Positions 33,600-47,296 of a stretch of DNA of 64,000 bases are shown here, one piece after another. The first letter of the stretch is position 1. Each line of letters starts with the position of its first letter. The DNA is from Nymphalis io (Eukaryota > Arthropoda > Insecta > Lepidoptera > Nymphalidae): contig NC_065893.1 in assembly GCF_905147045.1 (NCBI RefSeq), positions 3,534,001-3,598,000 of the forward strand, given 5' to 3'. Below the pieces are notes generated by a model. That model made no database searches. It was not told the origin of the DNA and saw nothing but the letters and a program-made list of their open reading frames with translations. Made by a program: the position numbers and the translations under genes.

Positions 33600-36500
33600 G
33601 GCCATAACAATTATAACGGATATTTTTTAAAGAAAATATTGAATGATGCAAATTAATAATGTACGAGTAAGATAAAATATATGTAAAGAGCCCCAATCCC
33701 ATTATTAATAGCTTGCTGGAAAATTGTTTTTTTATATTTTTCGATTGATTAACTGGTCAACATTCCATGAAATTCAAAATAAAACAGGTCAACTTAAACC
33801 TAATGGTCAGAAGTTTTGCGATTCATCTCTAAATTACAATGTTTACACACTTCGCCTGAAAGAGCTTTTTCGCTCAAAAATAATAAAACATCATCGTTAT
33901 TTGAATGAGAATTTATCTTTTAAAGTTATAAAAAGGTTTTAAATTAGCAATATTTCATGTCTTGTAATTTCTTGGAATTTTGAAAACCGATTGCGGTTGA
34001 TTTGATAAGCAAATCGAAATAATAGTCCGAGTGAAGTCGTCATTTTAACTATCATGACCAGTGGCAGGCAGGCTGGCAGCGAAGAAAGGACGACTGTAGT
34101 GAACGACCGAAATATTGCATGAAAGATAATTTCCCCCGCAGTTGAGCGATGTCGTCAGCTGATAGCCTGAGGTTAATGGCCTCGACTTTGTCTCGATGTC
34201 CGCGCACTTATCGTATACTATGTTCGTACGTAATACATATGAGGTCGAAGGGTTATCGGGACATTTCAAATACGTTTCGTGTTTGTAATTAAACACACTC
34301 TAGCTATAAAGTAGGGCACATTTATAATCAGTAGGTGGGCTCAGTGCTTTTATAATCATGGCTACTATTTGAATTGCTATTATATTTCATTCAATACTTT
34401 CGATGGATCTCGTTTATGTTTATATATTCAGTGAAGTCTTTTGTTATTTGTAAATTTATTATTTAAGTTTGTGGGTTGTTCAATATTATTGTTTATTGTT
34501 TCTCCATAAAACACATTTGTTAAAAATTTATAAATTACTAAAATATTTTATTTAAACGTTTATTCAAATAAGTATTATTTACATTTAACCAAAAAAATAC
34601 CTACAAATGAAATGAATTTTAGCTACTATTAATTATTTAATTATTAGTTAAGTGTTAACTATAACTTAATGACAAATCTTATCAGACAAAAGTTAGTGAT
34701 TAAAGGTTAATACTTATATAAGAAGTTGTCGTTAGAGCTACCTTATGTAGAAAAAATATGTTATGTATTAATATAATATGTGTGGTTTAAAGCGTAATGT
34801 AATTAAAATCTAGATAACAATCTGCGGTTATAGCAAGACAGTCAACCTTGAAATGAGGCGAGGTTACGTATTTATAGTTTATTAAATACAACTACCAATA
34901 TGTTCCGAGTTTACATGGGTATAATTAAGTTTTTACCTCGTTATATAAATTTAATTTATTTCGATAATGAGATATAAACAAATATTAGAAAGTGGGGAAG
35001 ATCTATGAAAAGTTACCCGAAGCCTGGTAAAAGGACCGGGTTATCTGACCTAGCAGGCCTAGTTCACGGATATTAGCGATTACAATTTTCAACCCGAGCT
35101 CGGTGAGCTCTGTGAGCTCTGTGATGTTCTTCTCCGACGCCAACGCAGCAACGTATCGTCCGCATAGGAGACAACGCAATAATCGGAGATTTATAAATGA
35201 GACATGTTTACGTTGCGCATCCATCATGTTTGGCAACTAAATGTGTTCCGCGAATCTGCACAGGTTTAATGGTGGCGATGCCAACGAACACAATGTAATG
35301 TGCTTGCAATGAAACAGCTAGTAACTAATGGTCGCACGCTCCGAAGTTCGGAGCAGTTACTGTAGCTCGGCGTGCTATACGCATAGATTTACGCAATAGT
35401 AGACCCTTATAAATTGAAAGCGTTCATTTAAAATAGTCTGATATGAAAAATCTCTCCGTCTTTGTTGACCCATGACAAACCTAAAAAATTATGCAACATA
35501 TAAACATACAATATAGGTAAGAGGTATACCTCATCTTAAAAGTATAAGCAATCATATTATGAAAGCCCCATAAATCAATCGGATTAGAAATTTTTGTAAA
35601 AATTAGAAAAACAAAACACTTAAAAATAAAGACAAAATAACTACCAGTTGTTTAGGTTTCATAGCATTACGTTTTTTATTCATATTTATTAATATATGTA
35701 TATTTATCAGTAATTCATATTAATCTAAATCAGTCTCGAAGATATAATAATATAAATCTTTAAAGTTAATTTAAAGATTTTTTTGTGTTATCTATAAAAT
35801 CTAAAGCTCTTAAAGGGCTCTAGTTAGGCATAATTTTTTAAGAAATACGGCCGTCATCGTGATTTATCGTGATTTTAAATTTTGATCAGAAATAAAGGTA
35901 TGATATAATTTTGCAGACAATTCGCTAGCGGCATACAGTCTCAATGGGTATCCGCCGCAAGGCTAGAGGGGTAATTGTCAAAGATTACTCCGGCCATGAA
36001 TCAAAATATAAAACCGACACACACACGCCTGATTTACTACCGTTATTACTATTTCTTGTGAAATCTGTTACTTTAATTATACAATTACAAAATTAGTAAA
36101 CAAGTTATTTTAAACTTCTTAAAAAATAGATTTTCTTATGATATTAAAAAAATATATATTTAGGAATCTATTTAAATGTGTCCACAATAAAATAACAATT
36201 TCAATCCTGTAAACAGAGACCTTTAATGTCGAAAGCTTAGTTTGTCGAATGTCAAACACGATTCCGTACTAGTCATTATTCTCTTCCGCTTCTAATACGT
36301 GAACTCTAAACTAGATCTATCTATCACAAGAGACTGAAAGAGTAAGTGATCGGTTTTGATATATTCAAAACGTATACATTTATAATCAGCTTTGAGGAAA
36401 CGTAATAATAAGCGAAATTGTGTAACAAAAGGGCTCGATTGGTATTCAGTATCTACTTATTTGTTGAACAGTCTTTATTTTATTGATAATTTTTATAATT

Positions 36501-36670
36501 ATTATCGATTTTAACTTTTCCAATATCTAACCCTTATTTGTGTTGGTGACTGCTTATTGCTCATAATCTCTAGTTGTAAGTGACAGTTTATTTTACAAGT
36601 TTCTACCTTATATTTTTATTTATAAAACCACATTGGATTAACATATATTTCCTACATTTAGGTATTTATA
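33600..36670. other. Non-coding, nothing recognised
   Basis: About 3 kb without a supported gene or repeat family. The open frames are short and show no family motif. Confidence 0.4.
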
Positions 36671-36676
36671 AAGAAA

Positions 36677-36985
36677 TTAAGCCGGGATGGCCCAGTGGTA
36701 AGAACGTGTGAATCTTAACCGATGATCGCGGGATCAAACCCGGGCAAGCACCACTGAATTCCATGTGCTTAATTAGTGATTATAATTCATCTCGTGCTTG
36801 ACGATGAAGGAAATCATCGTGAGGAAACCTGCATGTGTTTAATTTCACTGAAATTCTGCCACATGTGTATTCCACTAACCCGCATTGAAGCAGTGGTGTA
36901 GAATAAGCTCCAAACCATTTCCTCAAAAAAGAGAGGAGGCTTTAGCCTAGCAGTGGGACATTCACAGGCTGCTATCTATCTATCT
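36677..36985 (+). repeat. SINE A, second copy
   Basis: Same order as the copy at 10349: head 'gatggcccagtggtaagaac', B-box region 'gggatcaaacccgggcaagc', body 'ctcgtgcttgacgatgaagg' and 'gcctagcagtgggacattca', with an ATCT microsatellite tail. Confidence 0.9.
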
Positions 36986-37548
36986 ACACAAATTGACAGC
37001 TAGAGGCTTAGAAGGACCTAAATCTTAAGATCGCAATAAATATAATTATTTTTTAAATATTGTATCACATAATAATAATTAGAACAAGTACGTGTTATCC
37101 TACACAGATGGTAGATTCCAGTATGCTATGTATATTACATTAAACGGTTGGGGGGCTATTACGCTTAACTTTATGACAACTTTGTACACTATTTGTTGCT
37201 TATTGTATGTATTAATTTAAAATGAATAGTACAAGTAGTAAGTACTATTTTCTTTCTTGTTTTTGGCTTTATTCTTTTTTTTGGTTTGACAGGAAGAAAT
37301 GACAAAACTGTACCAAATCAACCAAATTTTACCATTATAACTACAACCGAAATATGAATTGTCGTTGAAGAAATCCTTCTATTGGCAGAATAGCAATGTT
37401 ACATCTTTAGTATGTTAAACTTGTAACTTAAATGGTTTAAACGAGTATATTTGTCCATTTCCCTTTTATTTTCAAGTCGTAATACCGTTGCGTTAGATAT
37501 TTAGATTCATCGACAGCTTAGATCGGAAACCGTCCACCACTTTCACCA

Positions 37549-37574
37549 GCCGCCATCTTGTTGGCGGCCATGTT
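37549..37574. promoter_or_regulatory. Paired YY1/Pho-type sites
   Basis: GCCGCCATCTTG (37549-37560) is the reverse complement of the canonical YY1/Pho site. GGCGGCCATGTT follows two bases later. The two together can also fold as a small hairpin. Candidate promoter or Polycomb-recruiting site. Confidence 0.4.
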
Positions 37575-38399
37575 ATGCGCGAGCGCAACTCATTGAAGAA
37601 TTGGCACGCTTAGTTTTACTTCGTGCTTCACGTGACGTAAAGCTCAAGTCTTACACCTACATTCCAAAATATTGGTATTGTTTTATTTAAAATGTCATAG
37701 TTATAATAAGAAAAAAGTTTTAAAATACATTCATACTAATTTAAGCAAAATAAACATTATTGTCCTTTACTTGTGTTTTGAAAATTAGTCCTACAAGTTT
37801 TTGCCATTGTAATGAATTCTGACTATTTCGAATAGACAAAATATTGCCGGTAAATGAAATCGATTTGTAAACGTAAACAATAATTATATAATCCAATTTA
37901 AATGTTTGATCAACTTTTACCTAAAGTAATAATATGATATTTGATAAAATGCAAGATATGTACATCGTAGACTCAGTCCAATTTGAATTTCACATTTTAT
38001 GTCAAGGTCGATATCTCGATTGTATATTTAAAATTACTCGCATGACGGAATTCTAACTTATTTTTCGATCGTGTCGTAAATTTTAACACCCAAAAAATAA
38101 ATGAAGTTAACACTATTCATAATGAATGACTTCGAAACTAAACACATAAGAATATATAAACATAAGATTATATTGTTTTTTACAATCGTTTAAATGAATC
38201 AAATGTTTTTCGTTTAGAACAATAATGTACAGATAAATTTACGGTAAAATTATGTGGAGTGATATAAGAAAGACATAATTATTATTTTTTTAATTCTTAA
38301 ATATTTTAATGACCATCCTGTATATCACTAAAAAAAACTAGTAACTATGTTTTGTTAAACATTAGGACTGTAGAGTCACTCTACAAATAAATAATAATA

Positions 38400-38470
38400 T
38401 TATCATATCAGTGAGATGTCACAGGTGCGCGGGCGCAGCAGCGGGCGGCGCGGGCGCGCGAGTATTCTCG
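38400..38470. promoter_or_regulatory. Isolated GC-rich patch
   Basis: The run gtgcgcgggcgcagcagcgg and following GC-only sequence sits in AT-rich DNA. No gene start is evident. Confidence 0.25.
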
Positions 38471-38814
38471 TGACACCGTTTGTAGTTTGTTTGACCTAAA
38501 AACCATTTTGTCGTTATCATTTCTTAAGTACGCATGATATTTATTTTATGTTAAATATTTGCTTACCATCTATTTCTTTTCATATTGTATATTTATGAAT
38601 AATTATTTAAATATTTATTGGAAATAATACATTTAGATCTTGTTCCAATTTTTTATAAATTTAATTGCTTTTTTTTTTACAGTTAACTGCTGTTGAAAAA
38701 ATAACATTCCCTTCGCACAAATCGATAAAGTAAGTGCTTATTTTATTTTAAAGATCATTAGCCTTTCTAATTACCAACAAAATTATCAGTAAAATTGATA
38801 TGGTTGCGTTTCGG

Positions 38815-39005
38815 TTTGAAGGGTGAGTGAGCCAGTGTAACTACAGCCACAAAGGACATAACACCTCAGATCCTAAGGTTGGTGGCGCATTGGCGAGGTA
38901 ATGAATGCTTATTATTTTTTACCTTGCCAATGTCTATGGGCGGTGATAACCACTTATCATCAGGTGACCCATTTGTTCGTCGGCCTGCCTATAACATAAA
39001 AAAAA
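38815..39005 (+). repeat. Repeat C copy, 5'-truncated
   Basis: Shares 'cggtttgaagggtgagtgag', 'aaggttggtggcgcattggc' and 'cttatcatcaggtgaccca' with the other copies. Ends in AAAAAAA. Confidence 0.85.
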
Positions 39006-39368
39006 CTTCCTATAATTCCTCATGTAGGTCCAAGTTTATCTTTTATTAATTTGTGAACATGTGCTGTTAAGTTGTCGTCGAGACCTCTTGTCGTAATGGG
39101 ATACATTCCCAGTTCCCAAACCCACTTGAGTGTTGAGTGGTATTAGACATGTGCCTAGTAGACAGAAATTACTTATTCATGATTTTGTAACTTGCTATAA
39201 AAGCCAGAACTGAAAAAATAACTTTTTAAGTGGAAATAAAAGTAGTAATTCAATATGAATTGATTGTATGTATGGTTTTATTGATTCAAAATAAATTGAA
39301 ATAATCTTAGTTCAACTTAAGTAATAAACTTGACCCAGTCGACAACTGCTCAAAATGTATTCTGTCGC

Positions 39369-39396
39369 CTCGTCTCGTCTCGTCTCGTCTCGTCGC
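39369..39396. repeat. (CGTCT)n microsatellite
   Basis: About five CTCGT/CGTCT units in a row. Confidence 0.85.
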
Positions 39397-39679
39397 CTAG
39401 CTCAACTCTAACACGACCTTCGGCAAAGTTTTTGCTTATTGCCTCTTCTATTGTTGCTCTTTGTGATTGTTCGTTATCATGCCCTTTGTTTTCATAGCTT
39501 TTTTATGGACAACACCGTCGTTGATTATATCATTTCCCTTTTGATGATGAAATTAAGACCTCTAATACCGATTAGCGCGTTTCCTTCCTTGTCGTCTAAA
39601 AACAGCTTAATCGAGTTTACTGAGAAAAACGTCTCCTCTATACCGAATTTGATTCGCAGTGCAGCAATACAATGAAGTT

Positions 39680-39800
39680 ACGGTTTGCGCGGGTGTCGGC
39701 AGGGAGCGAGCGGCGCGAGGGCGGGGGCGCAGGTCAATGACGTCCCTCCGTCTGGGGCCCGACACCCGCCCCTCCGCGCGTCTGAACCAGTTCCCGACCG
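39680..39800. promoter_or_regulatory. GC-rich island with a CRE-like TGACGTC
   Basis: Dense G/C sequence (gagcgagcggcgcgagggcg) holding TGACGTCC near 39738. Open frames on both strands are probably composition effects. Possible promoter or enhancer. Confidence 0.35.
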
Positions 39801-40329
39801 AGTCATGTAGCTTACCGCCATCTCTATCTAGTTTACACCGATATACTGTACTCACTTACCTGCCAAACATTCTCGCTAGGTTACATTCTGTTCCTATAAA
39901 AAGTTAGCACTCGCTCGAGCCGTTGCTGAATGGTTAGTCCCAGAACTCCCACGACGACTGATATCGCGTTAATCAGTATTCAAATACCGGTTTAGATGAT
40001 ATCACGAGGAGGTTGTGTCGCTGTCAAAAACTCGACGCGCTAATGGCGAAACAGTCGCTTTCGCAAACCGTTTCGTAATGCTATTGAGCCGAGAATAGTC
40101 GAAAGTTTCTTCACGTGTTTTTCCCTCAAGCGGTCAGATTGCACGAATAAAGATTTAGTTTTATTTCGCGTGCGTTATCGTTTCGTAGCTAAATTGCTCA
40201 CAAATACTGTTCAATTTAATTTTAAATGGTTTAACAGCTCGCAAGCTATTAAAATATTAAAAAGGTGAATTCGTGAAGCTGAGTACCGGAAACATCAAGT
40301 ATAGTCCTACCCTCGACGAACTCCGTAAT

Positions 40330-43060
40330 GCAGGTGCGGCGGCGGCCGCGTGAATATTTTATAATCTTAAATAAAAGTACTTAAAATCACCTCTCCGAGA
40401 TATAAGTTTTTCCATAGCTGTTAGAATTGCACCACATGGCTTTGTCTTAAATAAAAAAAGTACAGTACAATATTTATGTGTATGTTCAGACATTAATTAC
40501 CATCATTTTATATTTTACATTGCTCTCATTAATTCTTTACTTATATGATGTTACAATCTTGCATTCAATTTAAAGCTTGAAATGAAGAACGTGTTTGCCA
40601 TATACATATATGTATACTTTAAAATTTTTAGTTTACACTAATAATTTAAAATTTATTGCTGAATATTTAACGTAGAGGTCGATATTTTCATACTAAAAAT
40701 CTTAAAAAAATCACATATTGTAGTTGACAGATTTACGAAGACTAAATCGATTCTTAAGTGGTAGATACTAATAATAATATTCTGACGATCGTTAATTATG
40801 CGGATGTCGAGATATCGCTGACAAAGTTCAAGGTTCGACCTCGTACCATTACACTTGTTTATTTACTCGTCATATTTGTGTAACGAAAGCATTGTGACCA
40901 CCGAAAAATATATCGAGCCAAATTTCGGCATTCAATAAACAGCCGATATGGGTTAAATATTATCTTTGTCATATGCAAAATTAAACTAACATTTTTTAAT
41001 TACTATGCATTCATTATAAAAGACTCATAAATTCTATGTCTTTATTGTGATTAAGTACCTGCATGTATGCTAGATATATGCTGATATGTTGTAGTATGCT
41101 GATAAAAAAATGAAAAAAAGCCTTAATTTTTATGAATCAATGATCATTTCGGACGATGAGTGATTGATCGATTTGCCAAATGATCGTGTCGCGAGTCGTC
41201 ATAATAGAGTGCGTGTGCCGTAATCTTTAATATTGTACTCGAAAATTACTCGAAATGAACATCATTAAAAATGAATACATCGTAATGTAAAATTTTGAAT
41301 CGATCATTACATTACATTTGAATGGATGTGGGTGAGCTATGTAGGTGTAGCGCAAGTCAGAGTATTTGTGATTATACTATTTTAATAAGGAACAATGAAT
41401 GAGTTCAAAGAACTTATTATACATAATTCATATATCATTATGAGTCTATTAAAATCAAATTTAAGACTAAAATAAAGTAAATAACCCAAAACATTGACAC
41501 GAAAAGAATATTTACATTTTTGCGTGTAATTTTATAATAAATTTATTGTCTGTTTAATTTTCAATTAAAAACATATTACATTTTATAGAACTTTAAAAAA
41601 TTATTGTTTAACTAATACCTACTTAATAGTTTAACAATCATAGTTAAAAAAATTATTGTTGGCATTATTTATGTTTACAGTATGTGTAACAATTTTTACC
41701 AAAAAAAAAAAAGACATTTAATTAACATTATTTCAACCAATATATCTCTTATATTACTTTTTATTTAACCATTATATTTATAAAGCTATGAAAAATGAAA
41801 AGCATAGTTAAATATCGGCATGCAAGAAGTAAGGCTTGCAGCTCCGCAAAAGCGAAGCCAGTCACGGTTAAAGAGCACAACATTTTATGAACCCGGAAGG
41901 ATAACTCGTTTATAGTGGCAGTCCCTCTAACGGGTAACAACGGTAACCTGTGTATTTTCAATCGCTGACTGCACTAATGACGTACGTACAGCGAGCCACA
42001 GATCTAAAATACTTTAAAGGAATGCCGTCATTAAGACTTTGCAGTTTTTGTCACACGCTTGACCATAATAGTGTGTATTGAGAGCAGGTCCAGTTATCAT
42101 TACATTGAGTATCATATATACGATTATAAATTATTTTTGCAAAGTCGAGAGAATGCCATTTTTTAATGTATTTTGCTTATAAAATATTTATTAAACATAT
42201 TTTAAAGTAATAAAAAAACCGGAAACGCAATCGCTTTCCAAGTTTTGCACATTTAATCAAAAAGTAAAAAATAATAATAAAACAATTATTATTCGGTATG
42301 GACATAAATTACCAACTACGTTTACCATTTATAGCTTGAATTACAATCAACACGTTGTTAATACGTAATTTTTTACCCTGTGAGCCTCAAGCCAATGTGC
42401 CAATACGTACACGGATATGATCGGGGGTCAACGGTTCTCCTTGGTGGGGTGTTCACCTCGAGCGACCTTACACGACACTACAAAGCTGAAATAAAACAAC
42501 TGCGGATATTGCTCTGGTAGCTTTGGCGATTGACGATTTGAATACTGATACAAGAAATAAAAAATCTAAATCGTAAGTTTGTTTTATCTTAAACGATTAA
42601 AACGATAATTGATAGCAGATGTTTCGTGTCGGGATCTTAATACCTCTTAGTTTTTACATCGTTTAAAAAACTAACGACGACTTTTTATAAATCATATTTT
42701 TGTCGACGCCTAACAAAAATAACGATTGTGTTGTATAAATTGATTTAAGGGTTGTTTATTTTTTTATAACGATAAATTTGACGACAAAACTTTTTACAGC
42801 TACCAAATTATATTCTGAACCGAATAAATACCTATAGCCTATTCCAACCGCAAGAGGAGTAGAGAAATAAGCAACTTTGACATCGAATTGACACATCATT
42901 GGTCGAAATTTTGAATAATCTATGATATTCACATGGATTCGCGAAGAAATGGCGTTTCGAATGTCCGCAAAGATGTAATCGGATCTTTGGAAGTTAAATT
43001 AAAGTGGTTACAACTAGATAATTGGAATAGAGAATCAAGAATTGTTTGTAGTGCATACTA
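40330..43060. other. Non-coding, nothing recognised
   Basis: AT-rich, no supported feature apart from short homopolymers. Confidence 0.4.
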
Positions 43061-43066
43061 CAGCAG

Positions 43067-43068
<2 letters not shown>

Positions 43069-43102
<34 letters not shown>
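43069..43102. repeat. (TA)n microsatellite
   Basis: An uninterrupted TA run of about 16 units. Confidence 0.9.
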
Positions 43103-43105
<3 letters not shown>

Positions 43106-43166
43106 CAAATCGCATAGAATATGTAAATATAAGTTTTGTTTATCTTTACTACTTTGATTGGAATGT

Positions 43167-43171
<5 letters not shown>

Positions 43172-43226
<55 letters not shown>

Positions 43227-43511
43227 TATAGAATAGGAAGGCGGACGAGCATATGGGCCACCTGATGGTAAGTGGTCACCAACGCTCTTAGACATTGGCA
43301 TTGTAAGAAATGTCAACCATCGCTTACATATCCAATGCGCCACCAACCTTGGGAACTAAGATTTTATGTCCCTTGTGCCTGTAATTACACTGGCTCACTC
43401 ACCCTTCAAACCGGAACACAACAATATCAAGTATTGCTGTTTTGCGGTAGAATATCTGATGAGTGGGTGGTACCTACCCAGACGAGCTTGCACAAAGCCC
43501 TACCACCAGTA
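43172..43511 (-). repeat. Repeat C, full copy with 53-nt poly-T
   Basis: The element lies on the minus strand, and its poly-A tail reads as 53 uninterrupted T at 43172-43224. The body carries the same blocks as the 46628 copy. The long pure tail suggests a young insertion. The open frame here is the one repeated at 46.6 kb and is not a gene. Confidence 0.9.
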
Positions 43512-45744
43512 GGTAGCATTATTTATTTTTATTTAGGGATGCGATTAATTTGATAAATCTAGGTAAAAATTGGTCGATTATGTCTTCATATGTGTGTATT
43601 TTTAATCTATATATATTTCGTTATGCAAACGGTTATCAACCTTAGTCTTATATATTCTTACATTGATTTCTCAACGCGAACAAGATATTTTTTTTGGAAA
43701 TGTTTATATTATTTATTGTGATAAATTGCGCATTTCCAGGTAAGAGGCCGATATTGACAAACTTAAAAAACAAAATCTTTTTTTAATACAAAATTAGAAC
43801 CAAATCGTTAGAGCTAGAGCTTTCGATGTACACGAAATATATATTTATATACCTACATATATACAAGAATTGCTCATTTGATATTATAAAACAAGATATA
43901 ATATTATTCATTAATGATGGACCAATTCGGAGCCTAGGCCTTCGCTGTTATTGATAGTTAAGGAAGTAATTATACGATTGAATTTTAATCTGCCTTCAGT
44001 TGTGGATTTATAAGCAGGCTGAGTAGGCTTGTGCAGTCTTGAGGGGCGGCAATTTTAGGGACTATTTTTTTAATTATATTTGTCAGAGCTGAGACTTTGC
44101 GACCATAAAAAATACGTAGAACATACGAACAATTTGCTTTCCTCCTTTCTTTTCACTATATATACGAAATATATTAAGCTATTTTTTGAGCAATTACAAC
44201 AATGTTGTTGAATTACAAAAATGACACTAGGCACTCAGACACATAATTGTGTAGCAAGGGCTACAAAAATTCAATAGTCTATATTTGGAAAATACGTCAA
44301 TTCGCCACTCTCTTCGCCACCTCATTTATTTTATTTATTAACTTTTTGTCTTTTATCACCTTTTCTTCGCGGCAACTGAAGCCACATATTTTTTTAAATT
44401 TAACTACAATATACCGTTTTAACAAATGTTAAATTATGATATATTATACCATATTATATTTTTGAACAGTTTTTTTTATTAAACTCTAAATTGACAATCA
44501 CAGTCAGTACAGACGTACCTACATTGGCTTACGTGGCTAATAAAAAATAATCGTATATAAGTATATGATACTTTGATTCGCAAAACACAAATTTGTATTG
44601 TGTGAGTTTTTAACAACTTCCCGCTCTGATGAGCAGACACAAAAGTTAAAAAATATCTTTAAGTCATATGTAACATTCAGGACAAGTAAATGGTTCAATT
44701 TTTGGACACTAACCGTTCACTTCCGTCCCCATTTCGCGGGTTAGAAAGACGACCCCGGCCCGTAAACAATCTCTAAGAAAACATCGATAAAAAAAGAAGC
44801 CGATCGGTTGTTTCGTTGCTGCTTTAAAGAAGGACAAACTCACAAACAGTAGGTTATGTTTTTACCACATTATTTTTACGAACTAGACGAATGTCAAATG
44901 ATATATCTACATACATAGGTTCTCAATTGATGCGGTTACCTACAAACATCATTTCATAATTATTTATATAGTACATTACACGTATAATTTTTATAATCAT
45001 TGGTATAAATAGCGATTTGAAAGTTTAAAATCTAAATTAATTTAGTATATATACTAATAAACTATAATATATACATAATTATATTAAATTATTATGGTCA
45101 TGTCACGATTTCCCAATTTTTTATTTTTAAAATGTACAACAGACTATAAAGATTGTTTTTATTGTCTTAAAACTACAAATAACCTTCGTCAATGATCGTC
45201 ACATTCGATTTCAAGACGGACAAGTTTTGCGAAAATACGACTTCAAACCGGCCGGGCTGCGCAAAAGGTCAAGGAACATAAAAACACTAAAATAATCTGA
45301 ATATTAAGTTCTCGTAATCAGAATCGGATAATATATTATCGGTGAATGTACGATAAGGTTTTGTGACCGTATTTCAAGCAAATGTTAATTGTCATTTGTA
45401 ATTTCCGCAGCGAAGTTATTTTTGTTTAATTAGATATTATTAAAATAATAGCTTTTATTTACATTTTGGACTTGGGCTATAATTTTGAATAATGAATCTT
45501 GTTTGAAAATTGTAAAGGTTAATTGTTACATTACGATAAACTGAGATAAAAAATTGAGCACTTAGGTTGTTTATTTGTCTAGAACTATAGATCATAGACT
45601 AGATGGAGCATTCGAGTTTATGAGTGTCAAAAAAATATCAGACAAAAGTTGGCTCATGAGCTCGCCCCGATCGTTCAATGTCGAAACTATCATTATCAAG
45701 TAAAGACGCGCATTCTGTAACAGAATAATAATAACGAAGTATAT

Positions 45745-46020
45745 ATATATATAATAATAATAATAATATCCTGGGACATTTTTCACACACGGCCATCTGA
45801 TCCAAAATTAAGCCTGTACAAAGCTTGTGCTATGGAAACCAGACAAACGATATACTACATATACTTTTCCTTTTGTAAATACATACTTATATAGATAATT
45901 ACACCCAGACTCAGGACAAACAGACATGTTCATGCACACAAATGTCTGTCCTGGGTGGGAATCGAACCCACAACCTTCGGCGTGAAAGGCAAGTGTTCTA
46001 CCAACCACGCCAAACGGATC
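45745..46020 (-). repeat. SINE B, copy 3
   Basis: Reverse orientation. Tail (ATT repeats) at about 45745, B box GGTTCGATTCC (minus strand) near 45960, head ending near 46020. Well preserved. Confidence 0.88.
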
Positions 46021-46518
46021 GGATATTGTTATATATAACAAGTAAAGTTAATATAGATACTAAGATCCAAAATATATTTATTATATTAATCACGTAATTT
46101 AACCAACGTACCCTATTCGTAAACACTGAAGCAAGAATATAATGTTAACGTGTAAATCTGAGACTGTCTGCGGCATCTAAGCTTCTAAACGTATGTTGTT
46201 AGTGTGCTATTACAAAAAAATAAACGAACGTACCGTTATTGATTTACTTTGTGTTTGTTTGAAAGATAACTTGATAGAGAGTGTTCTTAGTTACGCTTAA
46301 AGACAAACAGTTTAGCTGTTTTAAGAGAATCGGTTCTTTTCTGGTCGTTGAAATGATGTGAGCTACTTCAACTAGTTTGATTAATTTTAAATTTGTATCC
46401 AATAAAATAATAATGGTTATAATATTTTGTAAGAACAAACCCGAAACTTATTGCAGAAAACGGTCGCGATATGTCAGAACGTGATATGCGACATTGACCA
46501 TTATAATCCCATTTCAAG

Positions 46519-46556
46519 TATAAATAGTATATCCTCGTAACTCGGTTGTCAGTTGG
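46519..46556 (+). promoter_or_regulatory. Candidate TATA plus initiator core promoter
   Basis: TATAAATA at 46519-46526 and an arthropod-type initiator TCAGTT at 46549, with its A 32 nt after the first T, close to the canonical -31/-30 spacing. No coding exon was found downstream before repeat C begins at 46628. Confidence 0.4.
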
Positions 46557-46627
46557 AACAGAATCCCCAACTCCTCTCCAACTTACAGCAAATGTATCAA
46601 AATGTATGTATGTGTATGTATGTATTC

Positions 46628-46919
46628 ACTGGTGGTAGGGCTTTGTGCAAGCTCGTCTGGGTAGGTACCACCCACTCATCAGATATTCTACCGCAAAACA
46701 GCAATACTTGATATTGTTGTGTTCCGGTTTGAAGGGTGAGTGAGCCAGTGTAATTACAGGCACAAGGGACATAAAATCTTAGTTCCCAAGGTTGGTGGCG
46801 CATTGGCTATAAGCGATGGTTGACATTTCTTACAATGCCAATGTCTAAGGGCGTTTGGTGACCATTTACCATCAGGTGGCCCACATGCTCGTCCACCTTC
46901 CTATTCTATAAAAAAAAAA
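46628..46919 (+). repeat. Repeat C, full-length reference copy
   Basis: Starts 'ggtggtagggctttgtgcaa', contains 'gtaccacccactcatcagat', 'gagccagtgtaattacaggc' and 'accatttaccatcaggtggc', and ends in a short poly-A. About 290 bp with no tRNA-like box found, so it may be a LINE-mobilised SINE or a LINE 3' end. Confidence 0.9.
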
Positions 46920-47119
46920 GCTTGAGCTCATTGAAATAGTTTCGATGATAGGTTATATATATAGTATATATTGTGGTTTTTTTTTTAAATATATATTATA
47001 AATTAAAAATCCTTAAGTGACGTTACATAATTCAAGTAATAACTATGTAAAAAATGAAACCGACTTCAAATAAAATTCGAACTTATAAAAAATGTCATCT
47101 CTTCCTGTTTTCACCATTA

Positions 47120-47296
47120 GGTTTTTTTTTGTTTTTTATAGTATAGGTAGGTAGACGAGCGTATGGGCCATCTGATGGTAAGTGGTCACCAACGCCCATA
47201 GACATTGGCACTGTAAGAAATGTTAACCATCGCTTACATCGCCAATGCGCCTCCAACCTTGGGAACTAAAGTGTTATGTCCCTTGTGCCTGTAATG
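47120..47296 (-). repeat. Repeat C, truncated copy
   Basis: Poly-T start, then 'gacgagcgtatgggccatct', 'ggtaagtggtcaccaacgcc' and 'cccttgtgcctgtaat', where it breaks off. Confidence 0.85.

Noticed and set aside
39607..39907. Frames on both strands over the GC island
   Set aside because: Opposite frames of equal length point to composition, not coding.
43272..43553. Open frame beginning MVTNALRHWHCKKCQP with MRHQPWELRFYVPC inside
   Set aside because: The same peptide is encoded by repeat C at 46597-46803 on the other strand. It is a product of the retroelement sequence.
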